In this document: positions 49,088-58,038 of the stretch, one piece after another
How the letters are laid out: every line of letters begins with the position of its first letter
Numbering within the stretch: position 1 is the stretch's first letter
Source of the DNA: Mangrovibacterium sp041596335
GTDB taxonomy: Bacteria; Bacteroidota; Bacteroidia; Bacteroidales; Prolixibacteraceae
Direction: 5' to 3'
DNA length: 64,000 bases
Assembly (NCBI RefSeq): GCF_041596335.1
Contig: NZ_JBFHIT010000023.1
Span: 1 to 64,000 of the forward strand
Translations under genes and position numbers: made by a program
Notes under the pieces: model-generated
Told to the model about the DNA's origin: nothing
What the model saw: only the letters and a program-made list of their open reading frames with translations
Database searches by the model: none

Positions 49088-50215
49088 ATGAGTATAACTA
49101 GTATTCTACAAAAAAACAGAGACAAAGGACAGGATGTTGCTGTAGCCCTCGAAAAACCCGACGCAGAAAATCAGGGGAGTAATAGCAAAGCCCGGTTGGT
49201 AACATTGATTGCGATTGTTTTACCGCTTTTGCTGGCACTGTATCATTATTTGCCTGGTCTGGTTGATGCTTTTACGTTTGATTTATTGAAACTCAATCCT
49301 GAATCACATTTAGGTGAAGCGGTCAACTTTTTCTTTTACGATACCATTAAAATAGTCATCCTGCTATTCCTGATTAGCAGTTTAATGGGCGTGGTGAACG
49401 CGTATTTCCCGGTTGACCGGTTGCGTATTTATTTGACCACAAAGAAATTGTATGGTTTGGAATATTTCTTTGCCTCGTTTTTCGGGGCAGTAACACCTTT
49501 CTGCTCGTGCTCTTCAATTCCTTTGTTTATCGGTTTTGTAAACGGTGGAATTCCTCTTGGCGTTACTTTTTCTTTTTTGATTACTTCGCCATTGGTTAAC
49601 GAAGTAGCGGTAGCCATGTTTCTGGGTTTATTTGGGATAAAACCAACATTGGTTTACGCTGCAAGTGGAATTTTAATGGGCGCTATCGGTGGTTTTGTGT
49701 TAGGGAAATTGAAACTCGACCGCTATCTCAGCGATTGGGTCAAGCAGATACAGTCGAATTCTCAACAGGCTTCGGAGGAATGGGAATCGGAAAAAACTCC
49801 TTTTATCGAACGCCTGCCCGGAATCATTAAGGAAGGATGGGAGATTGTGCGAAAAGTGCTTTTGTATGTGATCATTGGTATTGCGATTGGCGCGACTATG
49901 CACGGGTTTGTTCCCGAAAACTTTTTTACCGAATACCTATCGGCTGACAAGTGGTATGCTGTTCCGTTGGCTGTTGTTCTTGCTGTTCCCATGTATGCCA
50001 ATGCTGCGGGAATTGTTCCCGTTATTCAGGTTTTTGTTGCCAAAGGTGTTCCGCTGGGCACTGCCATCGCGTTTATGATGGCCGTAGTGGGCTTGTCGTT
50101 GCCGGAGGCCACTTTGTTGAAAAAAGTGATGAAGTGGAAGCTGATCGGTATTTTCTTTGGCACCATTACCGTATTTATCATTTTGCTGGGATTTTTATTT
50201 AACTGGATACTATAG
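49088..50215 (+). CDS. arsP: ArsP-family organoarsenical permease
   Basis: A 375-residue membrane protein with about eight to ten helices. The central motif FFGAVTPFCSCSSIPLFIGF has the paired Cys139 and Cys141 typical of ArsP/DUF318 permeases, which export trivalent methyl- and aromatic arsenicals. ITSPLVNEVAVAMFLGLFG and ANAAGIVPVIQVFVAKGVPL give the second half. An N-terminal cytoplasmic stretch of about 36 residues comes first. It begins shortly after operator copy 3 and is followed 11 nt later by the diheme protein gene, so the two are cotranscribed. Confidence 0.88.
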   Translation: MSITSILQKNRDKGQDVAVALEKPDAENQGSNSKARLVTLIAIVLPLLLALYHYLPGLVDAFTFDLLKLNPESHLGEAVNFFFYDTIKIVILLFLISSLMGVVNAYFPVDRLRIYLTTKKLYGLEYFFASFFGAVTPFCSCSSIPLFIGFVNGGIPLGVTFSFLITSPLVNEVAVAMFLGLFGIKPTLVYAASGILMGAIGGFVLGKLKLDRYLSDWVKQIQSNSQQASEEWESEKTPFIERLPGIIKEGWEIVRKVLLYVIIGIAIGATMHGFVPENFFTEYLSADKWYAVPLAVVLAVPMYANAAGIVPVIQVFVAKGVPLGTAIAFMMAVVGLSLPEATLLKKVMKWKLIGIFFGTITVFIILLGFLFNWIL

Positions 50216-50226
50216 AACCAAGAAAA

Positions 50227-51060
50227 ATGGATAGACGAAAAGCAATGAAAGTAGCGGCCGGTGCTTTTGCAGGTACTGGAGTCGGTTTATTTGCACTTTC
50301 TACAGCGTTTAAACCCGAAAAACAACCCGAAGTCGAACCCGGCAAAGTTGATTACGACCAAACAACGGAAACCAACTGGAAGTATGTCTTGCTTGACCCT
50401 GCTGTTAGTGCCCAATTGGCTTATGGGTTTTACAACGAAGGAAGTTGTATGTACGCAACCGTAAAGAGTATTATTTCGCAGTTGTCAGAAAAAATAGGCG
50501 AGCCATTTACATCATTTCCTATGCATTTGTTTAAATATGGACATGGCGGAGTTGGCGGTTGCGGAACGATATGCGGAACGCTGAATGGTGCGGCAGCGCT
50601 TATTGGTTTGTTAGTAAGCGCTAAGAGCATTCAGGACAAAATGATTGCCGATATTTTTAGGTGGTACGAGCAGGAATCATTGCCGGCATTCAGTCCGCAA
50701 AACCCTAAACTGGACTATATTCCTGAGCAGAGTATTTCAAATTCAGTTTTGTGCCATGCATCAAGTACAAACTGGTGCAAAGCCGCAGGATTTAAAGTCG
50801 ACAGCAAAGAGCGCAAAGAAAGGTGCAGCCGGATGACCGGCGATGTAGCTTACAAAATTACCCAGGCACTTAACGACATTTACAACAATACGTATATTGC
50901 TGATACAACTAGTAACTTAGAGGCGAACACCTGTCTGGCCTGTCATGGCAGCGAAGGCAAAGTAAACAATGCTTCAGTTAAAATGAGCTGTACCTCGTGC
51001 CATCCTAAATCGTTGGGCCATCGTGTTTTTGCTGATATCCATTACAAAATGATGAAGTAA
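50227..51060 (+). CDS. C_GCAxxG_C_C-family protein with two c-type heme sites (split-Soret cytochrome-like)
   Basis: 277 residues. The start MDRRKAMKVAAGAFAGTGVG looks like a twin-arginine export signal. A redox domain follows: EGSCMYATVK (Cys74), GGVGGCGTICGTLNGAAAL (Cys112, Cys116) and further cysteines at 176, 184 and 200, in line with the C_GCAxxG_C_C family. The C-terminal part has two heme-attachment motifs, Cys236-LA-Cys239-His240 and Cys255-TS-Cys258-His259. This combination is that of the Desulfovibrio split-Soret cytochrome c, a dihemic Fe-S protein (from memory). Being between ArsP and a ProC-like reductase, it probably acts in periplasmic electron transfer linked to arsenicals; the partner is not known. 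Confidence 0.85.
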   Translation: MDRRKAMKVAAGAFAGTGVGLFALSTAFKPEKQPEVEPGKVDYDQTTETNWKYVLLDPAVSAQLAYGFYNEGSCMYATVKSIISQLSEKIGEPFTSFPMHLFKYGHGGVGGCGTICGTLNGAAALIGLLVSAKSIQDKMIADIFRWYEQESLPAFSPQNPKLDYIPEQSISNSVLCHASSTNWCKAAGFKVDSKERKERCSRMTGDVAYKITQALNDIYNNTYIADTTSNLEANTCLACHGSEGKVNNASVKMSCTSCHPKSLGHRVFADIHYKMMK

Positions 51061-51106
51061 AATCAAGGCGTAGTAAAGCTTTATTTTTCAACTAAACTTT
51101 AAAATA

Positions 51107-51880
51107 ATGAAGACGAAATCACTCGGTTTTATTGGTGGCGGAAGAATAACTAAAATTTTTCTGCAAGCGTTGGCAAACAAACAAATCGACCTGTCATCAG
51201 TGCTGGTTTGCGATACCAATGCAGAAGTTCTGAACGCGCTGAAAAAGCAGTTCCCGAAAATTCAGACCACTGATTCGTGTACTGTGGCGGCAAAGCAAGA
51301 CGTAGTTTTTATAGCCTTGCACCCTCCGGTTATTATGGACGCTTTAGAGCAAATTAAAGCAGCTGTTTCAGAAAAGACACAGGTGGTTTCGTTCGCCCCG
51401 AAAATCAGTATCGAAAAGCTTGCGTCCAAGCTGCTTTCGAAAAACATTGCACGGATGATTCCGAACGCCACTTCTTATATCAACGAAGGTTTTAACCCGA
51501 TTTCGTTTTCAGCCGAATTCCCGGCAAACGAGAAACAAGCACTTGTTGAGTTGCTGAATATTCTTGGAAACACGTTTGAAACGGAGGAATCAAAACTGGA
51601 GGCTTATGCACTGGTTTCGGCCATGTTGCCCACCTATTTTTGGTTTCAATGGCAGGAAATGCAGAAGCTGGGCGTGCAAATGGGATTGACCGCATCGGAG
51701 AGCAAGGAAACAATACAGCAAACTTTATCGGCTGCTATTGATTTGTACTTCAATTCGGGATTGAGCGGCAACGAAGTCATGGATTTAATTCCTGTAAAAC
51801 CCATTGGCGAGCACGAAACCCAAATTTCAGAGATCTACCAAACCAAACTTATGGGATTGTTTCAGAAAATTAAACCCTAA
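51107..51880 (+). CDS. pyrroline-5-carboxylate reductase-like NAD(P) oxidoreductase
   Basis: A 257-residue ProC-fold protein. The N-terminal Rossmann motif is KSLGFIGGGRITKIFLQAL, followed by QDVVFIALHPPVIMDALEQI, SFAPKISIEKLASKL and RMIPNATSYINEG. The C-terminal helical dimerisation part of ProC is present (LDSGLSGNEVMDLIPVKP-like) but diverges from true P5C reductase: the conserved DxVTSPGGTTxxGL segment is not visible. It is 46 nt behind the diheme protein, at the end of the ars cluster. The housekeeping ProC role is unlikely here; a different imine or ketone substrate is possible. Confidence 0.78.
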   Translation: MKTKSLGFIGGGRITKIFLQALANKQIDLSSVLVCDTNAEVLNALKKQFPKIQTTDSCTVAAKQDVVFIALHPPVIMDALEQIKAAVSEKTQVVSFAPKISIEKLASKLLSKNIARMIPNATSYINEGFNPISFSAEFPANEKQALVELLNILGNTFETEESKLEAYALVSAMLPTYFWFQWQEMQKLGVQMGLTASESKETIQQTLSAAIDLYFNSGLSGNEVMDLIPVKPIGEHETQISEIYQTKLMGLFQKIKP

Positions 51881-51944
51881 GGTGCGGTCGAAAAACCGTC
51901 ACCGGATAAGTATAGCTTTAGTTTTCCCCGTGGAATCTGTTTTC

Positions 51945-51989
51945 CGTGCCAGGATTATTGATGTCGAGAAGTTCAATAGTCGTGGCACG
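51945..51989 (+). terminator. long hairpin after the ars cluster
   Basis: CGTGCCA (51945-51951) pairs with TGGCACG (51983-51989), with an inner TATTGA/TCAATA pairing. Only a weak T stretch follows. It may end the ars transcript. The 51881-52202 spacer otherwise holds the TetR promoter and operator. Confidence 0.4.
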
Positions 51990-52153
51990 CTTTGTTTAAG
52001 TGCGGCAACATTTGATGTCGTGCATTCCCATTATTCCTAATCCAGCCAGCCCCCTCCATCCGGTTCTTTATTTCGTAGCGGTCTGCTCATTAACAATCAT
52101 TTAAATCGGGATTAAATTTTTGAACCGTGAATTCCTGTTGTGAGAAAAGTTTT

Positions 52154-52161
52154 TACTTTTG
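52154..52161 (+). promoter_or_regulatory. -7 element for the TetR gene
   Basis: TACTTTTG fits TAnnTTTG and predicts a transcription start near 52168, just before the TetR operator. No -33 TTG at good spacing was found. Confidence 0.45.
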
Positions 52162-52172
52162 TGTCATAAATG

Positions 52173-52186
52173 AATGAATATTCATT
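52173..52186. promoter_or_regulatory. 14-bp palindrome, candidate TetR operator
   Basis: AATGAATATTCATT is a perfect palindrome five bases after the predicted transcription start and 17 bases before the TetR ATG. TGAATN-ATTCA sites of this kind are typical for TetR regulators, so autoregulation of the efflux operon is likely. Confidence 0.6.
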
Positions 52187-52202
52187 TATTAAAACGCGAA
52201 TA

Positions 52203-52781
52203 ATGGCACGAATCACAGATCAAAATAAGGTAGACCGGCTCAAGCAATCGACCATGAAGTTGGTGGTTGCTCACGGTTTTGGTGGTGCATCGGCAGCGTT
52301 GATCGCCAAAGACGCGAGAGTTGCCTCCGGATATTTCTACCGGCACTACAAAGGCAAATATGAAATGGTGAACGCGATTTTGCAGGAAGTTTACCAAGAG
52401 GTTTTCAATAAGTTCGGCGAGTTTATAAAAGAGGATTCTTCCTTCCCGGGAAGCATTGAAAAGATGATTCGCTACTTTGTTGGAATTGCCAACTCGGAGC
52501 CGATTAAAGTGAAATTTTTGTATGTGCTCACCAATGATTACAACTTTGTTATCGACGATGAGATTCGCAGCAAGAACCTCCGGTTTATTGAAACCATACG
52601 CAACATTGGTGTGGCATCGGGTTGTCTCGATGAGGAACTGGGTGTGGATGATTTGTATCTGATCCTGTTTATCATGACCATTCAGTTCATCAACCAGAAA
52701 TATAAATACGCCGACCAGGAGCAAATTACCGAGGCGGATATCAATCACTTACTAAGCATACTCCAAAAATTTTTAAAATAA
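52203..52781 (+). CDS. TetR/AcrR-family regulator
   Basis: A 192-residue repressor. The N-terminal HTH is clear (DRLKQSTMKLVVAHGFGGAS, AALIAKDARVASGYFYRHYK, KYEMVNAIL), and the C-terminal ligand domain is helical and divergent. It starts the efflux operon, with tolC nine bases after its stop, so it probably senses a compound pumped by that system. The palindrome at 52173-52186 is its likely operator. The ATG at 52203 is chosen because the earlier in-frame codon at 52170 sits at the transcription start. Confidence 0.9.
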   Translation: MARITDQNKVDRLKQSTMKLVVAHGFGGASAALIAKDARVASGYFYRHYKGKYEMVNAILQEVYQEVFNKFGEFIKEDSSFPGSIEKMIRYFVGIANSEPIKVKFLYVLTNDYNFVIDDEIRSKNLRFIETIRNIGVASGCLDEELGVDDLYLILFIMTIQFINQKYKYADQEQITEADINHLLSILQKFLK

Positions 52782-52790
52782 CAGAGCTAC

Positions 52791-54317
52791 ATGAGAACAA
52801 TTCAAAAACGACTGACATGGACGATGCTTCTGGCGCTATTTGTTGCTTGTGGATCGGTTTTCGGGCAGGAGCAAGCGCAATTGCTGTCGTTCGATCAGGC
52901 TATGCAGATGATGCTGAAACAAAATCCGGCACTTCTTCGCCAAAAAGAAGAAATCCGCCAGAAAGAATTTGAGATGAAATCGAAAAAAGGGCTGCATCTG
53001 CCGTCGGTGTCAATTAGCGCACAGGCAGTGGCCATGTCCGATCCGCTTCACCTCGACCTAACACCGGTGAGCGAAGCAATTACCCCGCTTTATGAAACTC
53101 TGGGGACTTACGGTGTATTTAGCGGGGTGGCCAATCCCGATCCGGCAACCAGTAGCCTGATGCCTACGCTGACTGATGAGTTAAGCACACAGGCTGTTCG
53201 TTCGCAGTTGCTCGATGCCGCCGAGGAGATTGAAATGGCCAACTGGGATGAAACAATTCAGGAAGAAAACTTCGCTCTGGTGTCGGCAAGTTTCTTATGG
53301 CCAATTTTTACCGGAGGAAAAATTGATGGCGCCAATAAAGCGGCTGATGCTGAGTTTAAGATTAGCAAGGAGGAGTTGCGCCATACCGAAGGCCTGCTGC
53401 TTACCGAGTTGGTGACCCGATACTACGGTCTGGTTTTGGGGCTGCAGGTGGTCGATCTGCGAACTGAGATGCTTGTGAGTATGGAGAACCATTATTCTGA
53501 CGCGCAAAAACTTTTCGAAAACGGGATGATTGCCCGGGTTGAATTGCTGCATTCGGAAGTTGCCCGCAACGAAGCCGAGCGTGAATTAAAAAAAGCCAAA
53601 CGAAATGTGGAGATCCTGCGCACCGGCCTAAATGCGACTCTGGCGGGCGACTCGTTACCGGTTGTTATTCCGGCCAGCAACTTATTCATCAACCCCGACG
53701 TCGCAGAATTAAAGGCGTGGATCGACAACGCGAAGGACTTGAACCCGCAGCTGAACCAAATTCAACAGAAAAAAGAGTTGGTGGATATTAAGCACACGAT
53801 TGAAAAGAATGAGTATTTGCCAACGATTGCCGCAATGGGAAACTACAATCTGGTTGATAAAGATTTTTCGCCCTACATGCCCGACTGGATGGTTGGTGTT
53901 GGTATGCGATGGACTCTTTTCAATGGAATGGCTCGCAAAAATAACCTTCGTGCCAGCGAAACCAGGCACAATCAGGTTGCTTATGCCGAAGAAAAAGCCA
54001 ACGATGATCTGGAAGCTTATTTGGTGAAACTGTTTCACGAACTTCAGATGCAGATTGAGCAGAAAGATGAACTGGAGACCACCCTCGAACTGGCAGTCGA
54101 GTATCGGTCGAGTGCCGAAAAGGCTTTTAACGAAGGCTTTGCCACATCGACAACTGTAGTTGAGGCGAATACGAAAGTCATGGCTGTGAAAACGCAACGG
54201 TTGAATGTACTTTATCAGTACGACGTCGCGCTGGCCTACTTCATGCAAACGGCCGGCGTCCCTGAGCAATTCATTGCTTTCTCGAAAGGTGAATGCGTAA
54301 TCACCGAAACGTTGTAG
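52791..54317 (+). CDS. TolC-family outer-membrane efflux protein
   Basis: A 508-residue outer-membrane channel. The signal peptide (RLTWTMLLALFVACGSVFGQ) is followed by the TolC helical repeats: LSFDQAMQMMLKQNPALLRQ with EEIRQKEFEMKSKKG in the first half, and KRNVEILRTGLNATLAGDSL, QIQQKKELVDIKHTIEKNEY and EKAFNEGFATSTTVVEANTK in the second. The mature part forms the periplasmic tunnel that takes substrate from the HlyD/permease complex. A Cys at the start of the mature part could be lipidated, as is usual for OprM-type proteins, but the context does not show a clear lipobox. Second gene of the TetR operon. Confidence 0.92.
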   Translation: MRTIQKRLTWTMLLALFVACGSVFGQEQAQLLSFDQAMQMMLKQNPALLRQKEEIRQKEFEMKSKKGLHLPSVSISAQAVAMSDPLHLDLTPVSEAITPLYETLGTYGVFSGVANPDPATSSLMPTLTDELSTQAVRSQLLDAAEEIEMANWDETIQEENFALVSASFLWPIFTGGKIDGANKAADAEFKISKEELRHTEGLLLTELVTRYYGLVLGLQVVDLRTEMLVSMENHYSDAQKLFENGMIARVELLHSEVARNEAERELKKAKRNVEILRTGLNATLAGDSLPVVIPASNLFINPDVAELKAWIDNAKDLNPQLNQIQQKKELVDIKHTIEKNEYLPTIAAMGNYNLVDKDFSPYMPDWMVGVGMRWTLFNGMARKNNLRASETRHNQVAYAEEKANDDLEAYLVKLFHELQMQIEQKDELETTLELAVEYRSSAEKAFNEGFATSTTVVEANTKVMAVKTQRLNVLYQYDVALAYFMQTAGVPEQFIAFSKGECVITETL

Positions 54318-54354
54318 TCATTCAATTTAAAATGTAACCAAAAAAACAAGCATA

Positions 54355-55341
54355 ATGAACAAGAGAACATTAACCACCATAATCGTTTTGGTCGCCATCG
54401 TTGCCTTTATCGTGTACACGCTGATTACCGTTATGAGGCCCCGACCCGTTGTTTTGCAGGGCGAGGTGGAAGCGCAGCAATACAATGTTGCCTCGAAAGT
54501 GCCCGGCCGGATTAAAGAAATCGCGGTAGAAAAAGGAGAGCAGGTTCAGAAAGGCGATTTTGTATTTTCGATTGACAGCCCCGAGATTGATGCCAAATTA
54601 GCGAATGCCAATGCTGCCCGTTCGGCTGCCGACGCGCAAAGTCGTAAAGCACAAAATGGCGCGCAGGCCGAAGATATTACCGCTGCTTACAGCACCTACG
54701 TAAAGGCTGAGGCCGCAGCACAATTTGCCGAAAAAACCTTTGCCCGGGTCGAGAATCTTTTCAACGACGGAGTAGTGCCTGCGCAACAGCGCGATGAAGC
54801 CGAAACCCGAATGAAAGCCGCCCGCGAAACAGCTAATGCAGCGAAGGCCATTTGGCAAAAAGCGGAGAAAGGTGCCCGCGAAGAAGATAAAACGGCTGCT
54901 GCCGCAATGGTGAAACGGGCCGATGCCGCCATTGCCGAGGTGATGGCTTATATGAACGAAACATCGATTAATGCCATTGCCGGAGGCGAAGTGTCGGGGG
55001 TGAATGTGGAAGAAGGCGAATTGGTGCCCACCGGATTTCCGGTTGTTACGGTGTTGGATTTGAACAACATTTGGGTGACCTTCTACATTCGCGAAGATTA
55101 CATGAGCCACTTTAAAATGGGAAGTACTTTTGAAGCTGTCATCCCGGGTCTTGAAAGCCAATCGTTCGCGTTTAAAGTAAGCTATATCAGCCCAACCGGC
55201 GATTTTGCACGTTGGAATGCAACCAAAACTTCCGGCCAATTCGATTTAAAATCGTTTGAAATTGAAGCTCGCCCGGTTTCAAAAATTGAAGGACTGCGCC
55301 CCGGAATGACAGCCGTTGTTACCTTATCCGAAAAAGAATAA
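54355..55341 (+). CDS. HlyD/EmrA-family periplasmic adaptor
   Basis: A 328-residue membrane-fusion protein. One membrane helix at residues 5-27 (LTTIIVLVAIVAFIVYTLIT) anchors it. The lipoyl half PVVLQGEVEAQQYNVASKVP with GRIKEIAVEKGEQVQKGDF, an alanine-rich coiled-coil hairpin (NAARSAADAQSRKAQNGAQA), the returning lipoyl half (GGEVSGVNVEEGELVPTGFP) and a beta-barrel (NIWVTFYIREDYM) follow. It links the ABC-2 permeases in the inner membrane to the TolC channel. Only one base separates its stop from the next ATG. Confidence 0.92.
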   Translation: MNKRTLTTIIVLVAIVAFIVYTLITVMRPRPVVLQGEVEAQQYNVASKVPGRIKEIAVEKGEQVQKGDFVFSIDSPEIDAKLANANAARSAADAQSRKAQNGAQAEDITAAYSTYVKAEAAAQFAEKTFARVENLFNDGVVPAQQRDEAETRMKAARETANAAKAIWQKAEKGAREEDKTAAAAMVKRADAAIAEVMAYMNETSINAIAGGEVSGVNVEEGELVPTGFPVVTVLDLNNIWVTFYIREDYMSHFKMGSTFEAVIPGLESQSFAFKVSYISPTGDFARWNATKTSGQFDLKSFEIEARPVSKIEGLRPGMTAVVTLSEKE

Positions 55342-55342
55342 T

Positions 55343-56524
55343 ATGAACAGGCTGAAGAACCATCCGATATTTGCAGTCTTTAGTCGCGAAGCCGAGAGCA
55401 TAAAACTCAATCCGGCTTACCGGTTTTTGCTGTTCGGTGGCCCACTGATTGGTATTTTGCTGCTGTTCTACATCTTTCATCAGGGGGTGGCAAAAGATAT
55501 GCCTGTTGCCGTGGTCGATCAGGACAATACTCCGCTGTCCATCCAACTCAGCAATGCCATTACTGCCTCGCCCGATGTTGAGGTGCTTGCTGAAGCGCAC
55601 GATCTGTTTGAAGCGCAGGAATGGATGAAACAGGGATTGGTGCAAGGCATTGTGGTGTTGCCCAACGACCTTCAGAAGAATGTCTTACAGGGGGTGGAAT
55701 CTCCGGTTCCTGTGTACATTAATGGTACAAACGTTACGGTGGCGGGTGTGGTTCAGCGTTCGCTTTTAACAACCTTGGGAACTTTTTCCGCAGGCATACA
55801 GTTGAAAAAACTTGGGATGGCGGGCAACAACCACGAGCAGGCAATGGCTCGGGTAGTGCCGGTGAATATTCAAAAACACGTGCTGTTTAATCCCTACGCT
55901 AACTACGGATATTTTCTGAACTCGGCCATGCTGTACCTAATTCTGTTCCTGTTTGCCTTTATGAGTTCGGTTTACTCGTTTGGGAACGAACTAAAGCGAG
56001 GCACCGGATCCGATTTGCTGGAGACAAGCACGAATAGCATTCGGTTGGCCATTGTAGGAAAAATTCTGCCCTATACGGTTATTTTCTCGGGCTTTGCCAT
56101 GCTTATTGCCTACTTGCTGTATGTGGTTGAAGGGATGCCGATAAAGGGTAGTTTTATGCTCCTGTTTTTCGGACAACTGATTACCATTGTCGTTTATCAG
56201 GTGCTGGGATTGATGTTTGTGGCCGCCACCAAAAACATGCGCCTGTCGCTATCAATTGGGGGTGCTTATCTGATGATGAGCGTTACCTTTGCCGGTCTGA
56301 CATTCCCAATGGAGGGAATGCCGGTATTCGCCCAAATGATGACTGCCATCTTCCCGTTTACCTGGTGGGAAAAACTTCTGATCTCACAATCGTTGCGCGG
56401 AGCCCCAATTCTTGAATCTTTGCCCTACCTGTGTTATATCCTGGTTTTTATGCTTGTTGGAATGACTTCGTTTGCAACCTACAAACGAGTTTTGGCCGAT
56501 CCTAATCATTGGGGAAAATCATAA
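55343..56524 (+). CDS. ABC-2 type permease, first
   Basis: A 393-residue inner-membrane protein with the YhhJ/YbhR layout: a first helix (FLLFGGPLIGILLLFYIFHQ), a large periplasmic loop of about 150 residues (AVVDQDNTPLSIQLSNAI, QGIVVLPNDLQKNVLQG) and five helices in the C-terminal half (YLILFLFAFMSSVYSFGNEL, LMFVAATKNMRLSLSIGGAY). The ATG at 55343 overlaps nothing and follows HlyD by one base; a start at 55316 would overlap it without gain. It should pair with the second permease. An ATPase is missing from this operon. Confidence 0.88.
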   Translation: MNRLKNHPIFAVFSREAESIKLNPAYRFLLFGGPLIGILLLFYIFHQGVAKDMPVAVVDQDNTPLSIQLSNAITASPDVEVLAEAHDLFEAQEWMKQGLVQGIVVLPNDLQKNVLQGVESPVPVYINGTNVTVAGVVQRSLLTTLGTFSAGIQLKKLGMAGNNHEQAMARVVPVNIQKHVLFNPYANYGYFLNSAMLYLILFLFAFMSSVYSFGNELKRGTGSDLLETSTNSIRLAIVGKILPYTVIFSGFAMLIAYLLYVVEGMPIKGSFMLLFFGQLITIVVYQVLGLMFVAATKNMRLSLSIGGAYLMMSVTFAGLTFPMEGMPVFAQMMTAIFPFTWWEKLLISQSLRGAPILESLPYLCYILVFMLVGMTSFATYKRVLADPNHWGKS

Positions 56525-56529
56525 GTGTC

Positions 56530-57756
56530 ATGAAAGAAAATAGATCTAACAATAATAGTTTCGAGCTAATCGCCATTCATTTTAAAAAAGAACTGAAAGC
56601 GATTTTCGGTGATAGCGGTGCCTTGTTAATTCTGATTGGTGCTTTGCTAATTTATCCGTTGGTGTATTCGTTCGGCTACTTCAACGAAACGTTAACCGAT
56701 TTACCGATTGGGGTGGTTGATTTGGATCAAACAACAAGCAGCCGCAAATACACCGGAATGCTCGATGCCTCGAAGGAAATTAGCGTAGCCTGCAAACCGC
56801 TCAGTTTACTGGAGGCCGAAGACTTGTTTATGGCCAACAAAATCAGTGGGGTCGTTCTCATCCCAAGGGATTTTCAGAAGACGATCCTGTCGGGTAGGCA
56901 AACCAACGTGGCTGTTTATGCCGATGGCAGTTATTTGCTGAAATACAAGACAATGTACACGGCTGCCTCGTATGTAAACAGTTATTTTAACGGTGGCATT
57001 GGGGTGAAACATTATCTGGCCGAAGGCAAATCGCTGCAGCAGGCTAAGATTTCGGCCTCGCCACTCAGCGTACAATCACATACCTTGTATATTCCGGCCG
57101 GTTCGTACGGAAGCTTTATCATGCCGGGCATGATTATAATTATCATTCAGCAAACCTTGCTGATTGGAATCGGAATTATGGGCGGAACCTTTTCCGAGTC
57201 GAAGGGCACGCCCTTTGTTCTTCCGGAGCAACAACGAAACCGTGAAATTCTACCGCATATTCTTGGACGTGTGGGCGCCTATTTGTTGATCTCGGCTTTT
57301 AATATTTGTCTGGCCTTGGTGCTGGTGCACGACTGGTTTCAATACCCCGATAAAGGTAGCATGATTGAAATTCTGATGTTGCTGTTTCCCTTTCTGCTGG
57401 CGGTTATTTTCTTCGGAATCGGATTGTCGACCTTGCTAAGGCACCGCGAGTCGGCCATCGTGTTTATGATGTTTCTTTCGCCCATCGCCTTGTTTTTAAG
57501 TGGCGTTTCGTGGCCCGTATCAGCTATGCCCGAATGGTTGGTGGGCCTGTCGAAACTATTGCCCGGCACAACAGCCATCCCGGCTTACCTGCGTTTGCGA
57601 ACCATGGGCGTAGACATTAGCTATGTAAGAACGGAGTTGCTGACACTGTACCTGCAAGCGGCAAGCTATGCGGCTTTAACGATCGCCTACTTCTTTCTTC
57701 GGGTATACATCGATCGGCGAAGCACCAAAATAGCTGAGCCTCAGGCTGCAAGCTAA
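56530..57756 (+). CDS. ABC-2 type permease, second
   Basis: A 408-residue paralogue of the preceding permease with the same layout: a first helix (ALLILIGALLIYPLVYSFGY), periplasmic loop (IGVVDLDQTTSSRKYTGML, KISGVVLIPRDFQKTIL) and C-terminal helices (FIMPGMIIIIIQQTLLIGIG, VFMMFLSPIALFLSGVSWPV). Five bases after the first permease. The two likely form a heterodimer that exports the substrate sensed by the TetR protein through HlyD and TolC. The ABC ATPase must be encoded elsewhere, or the pair works without one. Confidence 0.88.
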   Translation: MKENRSNNNSFELIAIHFKKELKAIFGDSGALLILIGALLIYPLVYSFGYFNETLTDLPIGVVDLDQTTSSRKYTGMLDASKEISVACKPLSLLEAEDLFMANKISGVVLIPRDFQKTILSGRQTNVAVYADGSYLLKYKTMYTAASYVNSYFNGGIGVKHYLAEGKSLQQAKISASPLSVQSHTLYIPAGSYGSFIMPGMIIIIIQQTLLIGIGIMGGTFSESKGTPFVLPEQQRNREILPHILGRVGAYLLISAFNICLALVLVHDWFQYPDKGSMIEILMLLFPFLLAVIFFGIGLSTLLRHRESAIVFMMFLSPIALFLSGVSWPVSAMPEWLVGLSKLLPGTTAIPAYLRLRTMGVDISYVRTELLTLYLQAASYAALTIAYFFLRVYIDRRSTKIAEPQAAS

Positions 57757-57795
57757 ACCTGATTTGAGACACAGCTGAAACGATTCTTAAATCGG

Positions 57796-57865
57796 GAAAA
57801 AGCTGCCAGCAACACCTGATCTGTTTCTTTTTAACGGAACAAGTCGGGTGAGCCGGCAGCTTTTT
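57796..57865 (+). terminator. hairpin and T-run after the efflux operon
   Basis: AAAAAGCTGCC and GGCAGCTTTTT form an 11-bp stem with a long loop of about 48 bases, ending in T. It lies about 40 nt after the second permease and before the rdgB promoter. Confidence 0.55.
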
Positions 57866-57966
57866 CGTTTCTAGGGTTCACGGCATAAGTCCATGGCAAA
57901 ACGTTTTTGGTTCATGCGGGTAATTTTTAAGGATGTAATTGATAAGCAAGGTTCCGCTTCACGTGT

Positions 57967-58000
57967 TTTGCGCAAACATTGGGATGTTTTTGTAAATTTG
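57967..58000 (+). promoter_or_regulatory. promoter of the rdgB-porZ-recO group
   Basis: TTTG at 57967-57970 and TAAATTTG at 57993-58000 are 22 nt apart, a good Bacteroidota pair. The rdgB ATG is at 58039. Confidence 0.6.
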
Positions 58001-58038
58001 ACGTCTGTATCGGAAAATGTTGATCTAAAATTACGGCC

